From assembly GCA_013054445.1 (NCBI GenBank), contig JAAMPI010001600.1, positions 1-12,401 on the forward strand: a stretch of DNA of 12,401 nt. The letters are read 5' to 3'. The DNA is from Cudoniella acicularis (Eukaryota > Ascomycota > Leotiomycetes > Helotiales > Helotiaceae). Both the position numbers and the translations under genes were made by a program. Shown piece after piece: positions 9,168 to 12,401 of the stretch. How positions within the stretch are numbered: position 1 is the stretch's first letter; each line of letters starts with the position of its first letter. Under the pieces are notes generated by a model. That model did no database searches and was not told where the DNA came from. It saw only the letters and a list, made by a program, of their open reading frames with translations.

Positions 9168-9764
9168 ATAAGCAAAAGAGAAAGTGGGGAGAGAGAATAG
9201 TCAAGAAACGATGGGTTGACTTTGCTCGCAATAGACAGATTAGACAGATGGCTTAGAGTGGCTTAAACTGGCTTGCTAGAAGTTATTTTAGATGAAAGGA
9301 AATGGAAAATACAATGATGAGAACTTTATCAGAGATTGAAAACTCACTCGTTCCTTTCTTCTTTTCGTCCTTTCTTTTCTACGCCGACTGGTAAATCGAC
9401 CAAATTTGAAATTGAAATTACTAAATGATCAAGATTTGACTGTATACATTTATGATATAATGATATTTATTGGCGAGGTTGCGATATAGTATAGTCTCAA
9501 TGCCCGCTGTTAACAGTACCTGAATCGAGAGCTCCAGTCAAAGATAAAGATTATAAGCCAACTCCTATACTCCCTGATTCTCTCCCATAGTTCCTTAAAC
9601 TTCGTCAAATTCGCAAATTTGTTCACTCATTCATTCTTCTCGCCACTGGCTGACTTAGAGGCTACCGTAGCTACAACATTCCAGTACACAACCGCACAGC
9701 GAGCTTCCCATCCATCCACCCACAAAATCACAATCACAACTTAACACTCTTAACCAACCCACTC
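9168..9764. other. Convergent spacer between chitinase and SAS10 genes
   Basis: Both flanking genes end here, so this should be two facing 3' UTRs. A pyrimidine-rich segment lies at 9353-9380, and an AT-rich patch at 9418-9475 includes TTTATT (9466-9471), which reads AATAAA on the minus strand. Positions 9734-9764 are probably the true end of the SAS10 coding sequence in the restored frame (see findings). No RNA gene or additional ORF is supported. Confidence 0.5.
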
Positions 9765-11688
9765 TTAATCCCCGTCTTCTCCCCCCCCATACCCACCCCT
9801 CTCCTCGCCTCCCTTATAAATCGCCTTCATACTCCCTAACTTCTTCTTCTTCTCCTCGAACTTCTTCCTCTTCTTCACCCGCGGATTCCTCACATCTTTC
9901 TTCCGTTTGGGCGCCAGGCCTTTGTTTTTCTGGATCGTGTAACCGATTGCTCTTTTTCCTTCGGCGTCTTCGTCGGAGGGAACGCGGTCGAGAGCTGAGG
10001 CTAAGGTGGCGGTTTTGGTGGCTTCGAGAAGGGCGAGTTTGCTGGCTTTTTTGGCGGAGGAGGTGCGGGAGATGAGGTTGTAGTATTCGTCATCGTCGTC
10101 GTTTTGCTCCTCTTTTGAGACGTTGGTATTTCCTGCTTCGTCGTCATCGTCGTCGCCTCCTAACTCCACGTTCTGCCCACTTGTTCTCCCTCCCCGTCCA
10201 AATTCATCCAGTTTCTTCCCGCGCTTCTCAGCCTCGGCATTCAAACGTGTCTGTCTATCCTTTAGACGCTCTCGGTACGGTAGGTCCTCGTCTCCTCCGG
10301 CGTCACGGCCAGCACCTACGCGCTTGTTGGCTTTTTGGGTTATTTGTGAGGTGTAGAATTTAAGGGTCTTCTTTCGGTTGGCCTTTTTAAGTGCTTCGGC
10401 GGTCGTGAGGTGGGTTTCTTCGCCGAAGTCGGAGTCAGAATTGTCATTCGAGTCGGCGGGTGGTTTTGATTTTGCAGATTTAGAAGATCGGGATTTAGAT
10501 TTGGAGGGGAGGAGGGAATCGAGGTCGCGGAGGGAGGCGTTGGCTGCTTCTAGGCGGGAGGCTTGCTGGGCTGCGAGGGTTGATTCTGCGGCGCTCTTGC
10601 GGAGGGCTTTCTTGGATTTTGTGGGTTCGGGTTGCTCTTCGAGTGTTGTGGGAAGTTCTTCGGGTGAGGAATCTGAATTAGAGTGTGTGTCGAAGGGTGT
10701 GAGGGGTGTGAGGATTGGTTCTTGGAGGGATTTGACTTTTGACCACAGGGTGCGGCATGAAAGGAGGCTGTCCATTACCGGGTGGTCGCGGAGTTCAGTG
10801 GGATTGAGGGTTGTTTGGGTTTCGGTTGTGCTGAAGGCTGGAGATGTGAGGAGGGCGAAGTACATTGTTAGACTGGTAATGTATGCTGCTAGAGCGCGAG
10901 ATTTCACGACTGTAACATTCGCGGGGTTTTCTTCCTCCATTTGCTGTTGTAGCCCTTTTAGAACTGGCTGTAGAGCAACAAGTTCGTTGGCCAAGAATTC
11001 GAATTCAGGGTATCGAGTCTTCAATATCCGCAATCGTTCTTCCGGTCCCATCTCCGGTGTAATCTCGATATCTTTCAACACCTCCGTAACCACATCTCCA
11101 TCTCCATCTCCATCCTCGTCCGCCTTCTTCGCATCTAACCATTCGCTCTCATCGAAACCAAAATCTGCTTCTGTCATCTTCTGAAATTTCTTCTGTTGGA
11201 TCCGCTTGGCCTCCGCTTCTTCCTCCAAAGCATCTGCCTCGGTCTGTATCTCATCCGCATTATAGTAATCCTTCTTCGAGGTACCCCATCCCTCTTCCTC
11301 CTCATCTTCTTCCCCTTCTCGCTCCCCATCGTCGGACTCAATGCCTTTCGAATGTTTGCGTGGTGTTTCTTCCTCATCTTCGGAGCTTTCAGAGGAGTAA
11401 CCTAGGACTTCCTCGTCGGAGGGTTGGAGGAGCGCATCTGCTACTCATTAATTCCAATTCCTCCCAAGTCAAGAATATGGGAGTCCAACCTTCTTCCTCG
11501 TATTTCCTCCTCCGCTTTGCCTCTGGCCCATCATCAAGCATCACCTTATCCCTCTGCATCAAAAATTCCTCCTCCGAATCCGCAATATCTTCATACGTCG
11601 AAATCGGACCCATCTTCCCTCCTTTAGGATCGAATCCATTTTCATCGGCGCCAGTATTTCGAGACGAAGCTTTGCGTTTCTTTGCCAT
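9765..11688 (-). CDS. SAS10: Sas10/Utp3 family small-subunit processome protein
   Basis: The start is at 11688 (MAKKRKAS). Exon 1 is 11688-11490, the intron is 11489-11441 (49 bases, donor GTTGGA, acceptor TAG) and exon 2 is 11440-9765. As read this gives 624 residues. The gene is recognised by WGTSKKDYYNADEIQTEADA followed by a basic helix (about 117-155), a Sas10/C1D-type domain (about 198-307, from GPEERLRILK), long acidic and Lys/Ser-rich low-complexity segments, and the C-terminal Sas10 domain (RAIGYTIQKNKGL ... NPRVKKRKKFEEKKKK, about 557 on). Yeast Sas10/Utp3 acts in the nucleolus within the U3 snoRNP/SSU processome, needed for 18S rRNA maturation; that role is inferred by family. Three ATCTCC units at 11094-11111 encode a DGDGDG run. 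The C-terminus as read (GGYGGGEDGD) is abnormal: an extra base in a run of eight C at 9781-9788 appears to shift the frame, and the natural end is probably TGA at 9736-9734. Confidence 0.88.
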
Positions 11689-12242
11689 TGTGCGTGTATT
11701 TTTGTGGGCGCAATCGGGTGTTGCTGTTCAGAGGCAAGGTGGTGGAGGGATGTTTTGGGCTTCGTGAATTTTTTTTGCCTTATCTTAGCGTGGGTGCGGA
11801 TAAGGGTGCACGTGATCGTCTCGTTCGCCCCCCTTTTCACTGATAAAAGGGTCTGAGGACTGTCGCCTAATAAATTTGCGCAGTAGGGCTGTTGATGAGG
11901 CTCAAAGACTGCGGCGCTTTGTGGCGGTACCATTCACCTGGGAGTTCGGTCTCCTTGTGGGAGATCGAGGCAGAGCTCACCGCCTGACTCATGCACAGCC
12001 TCACCCCGTTCAAAGTACTTTCATCTGGGTTTTGGGCATTTATCTAGGCAGTTTATGAATTGTGATGCTTCGCCGTTCAACAATTTTACAAAGATTTCAC
12101 TTTTATCTGCAGTCAGCAAGTAAAAGTGCGTAATATCAAGCTTCTCCTACTCAAGCCTCAGGCTAAAAACGTGAGGTAAACAGCTGTAAATATTCAGAAG
12201 AATTCGACCTTTCACTTCTTGCCGAATATCAAGTTCATCACA
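11689..12242. other. Divergent promoter region of SAS10 and the right-edge gene
   Basis: This is a 554-base spacer between two genes transcribed away from each other, so it should hold both promoters. It contains CACGTG at 11809-11814 (in GCACGTGA, the reverse complement of the TCACGTGC at 4083-4090), a TATA-like GATAAAAGG near 11841, and a pyrimidine-biased leader just before 12243. The short open frames here lack any recognisable domain. Assigning any of these sites to a factor would be speculation. Confidence 0.5.
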
Positions 12243-12401
12243 ATGGCTTCTTCAACTCAAACTCCCGAAGACCCCGAGACCAAGAATGGCCACAGCCCGC
12301 CGCTCGTCGACCCCACCCTCCTCACACACCTCAAAAGCGTCCAAAAACCCAAACCCCGCTCTCTCGAAACACATGCCACTGTGCACGCTCCCTTCCTTAC
12401 T
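12243..12401 (+). CDS. 5' end of an unrecognised gene, cut by the window edge
   Basis: An open frame begins at ATG 12243 in a strong fungal start context (CACAATGGC) and stays open for 53 codons to the end of the window. The peptide starts MASSTQTPEDPETKNGHS, is hydrophilic and rich in Pro, Thr and Lys, and has no signal peptide or membrane span. It continues VDPTLLTHLKSVQKPKPR. I do not recognise the family. Support comes from the start context, the uninterrupted frame and the 554-base promoter-like gap. An intron could still lie just beyond the edge. Confidence 0.6.
   Translation, partial: MASSTQTPEDPETKNGHSPPLVDPTLLTHLKSVQKPKPRSLETHATVHAPFLT

Noticed and set aside
10378..11184. Plus-strand open frame of 268 codons
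   Set aside because: It is the antisense shadow of SAS10; its Ser/Arg/Leu-rich make-up mirrors the acidic and lysine-rich coding strand.

Overview
The window looks like nuclear DNA of a filamentous ascomycete (Pezizomycotina). Protein genes are interrupted by short GT-AG introns of 46-56 bases. The gene types are a kelch protein with a membrane anchor, a many-module GH18/CBM18 chitinase and a Sas10/Utp3 ribosome-assembly protein. A Leotiomycete/Helotiales origin is my impression from protein style only; nothing here proves it.

Layout, left to right. Positions 1-1431 hold no gene I can defend, only some overlapping open minus-strand frames at 334-622 and a TATA-like site at 1328. From 1432 to 3246 (+) lies a five-exon gene for a secreted kelch beta-propeller protein with one C-terminal membrane span. 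A 1.06-kb spacer follows, containing an AT-rich block. From 4308 to 5662 (+) is a decayed gene for an FMN-dependent alpha-hydroxy-acid oxidase (lactate 2-monooxygenase type). It has a frameshifting deletion and an in-frame stop that cuts off a tail ending in SKL. From 6200 to 9167 (+) is a six-exon, 906-residue secreted GH18 chitinase with chitin-binding cysteine modules before the catalytic domain and five more CBM18 modules after it. A convergent spacer separates it from the SAS10/UTP3 homologue on the minus strand (11688 down to 9765). A 554-base divergent spacer then leads to the first 53 codons of an unrecognised gene running off the right edge.

The genes do not form an obvious pathway or cluster: one surface protein, one relic metabolic enzyme, one cell-wall/chitin enzyme and one housekeeping nucleolar protein. 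I found no mobile element, CRISPR array, tRNA or rRNA, and no wholly new system. The most useful observations are: (1) a run of eight C (9781-9788) that shifts the SAS10 C-terminus out of frame, where removing one base restores an ending typical of the family; (2) the oxidase relic, whose post-stop reading frame still ends in a peroxisomal-type SKL; and (3) the bracketed chitin-binding architecture of the chitinase.
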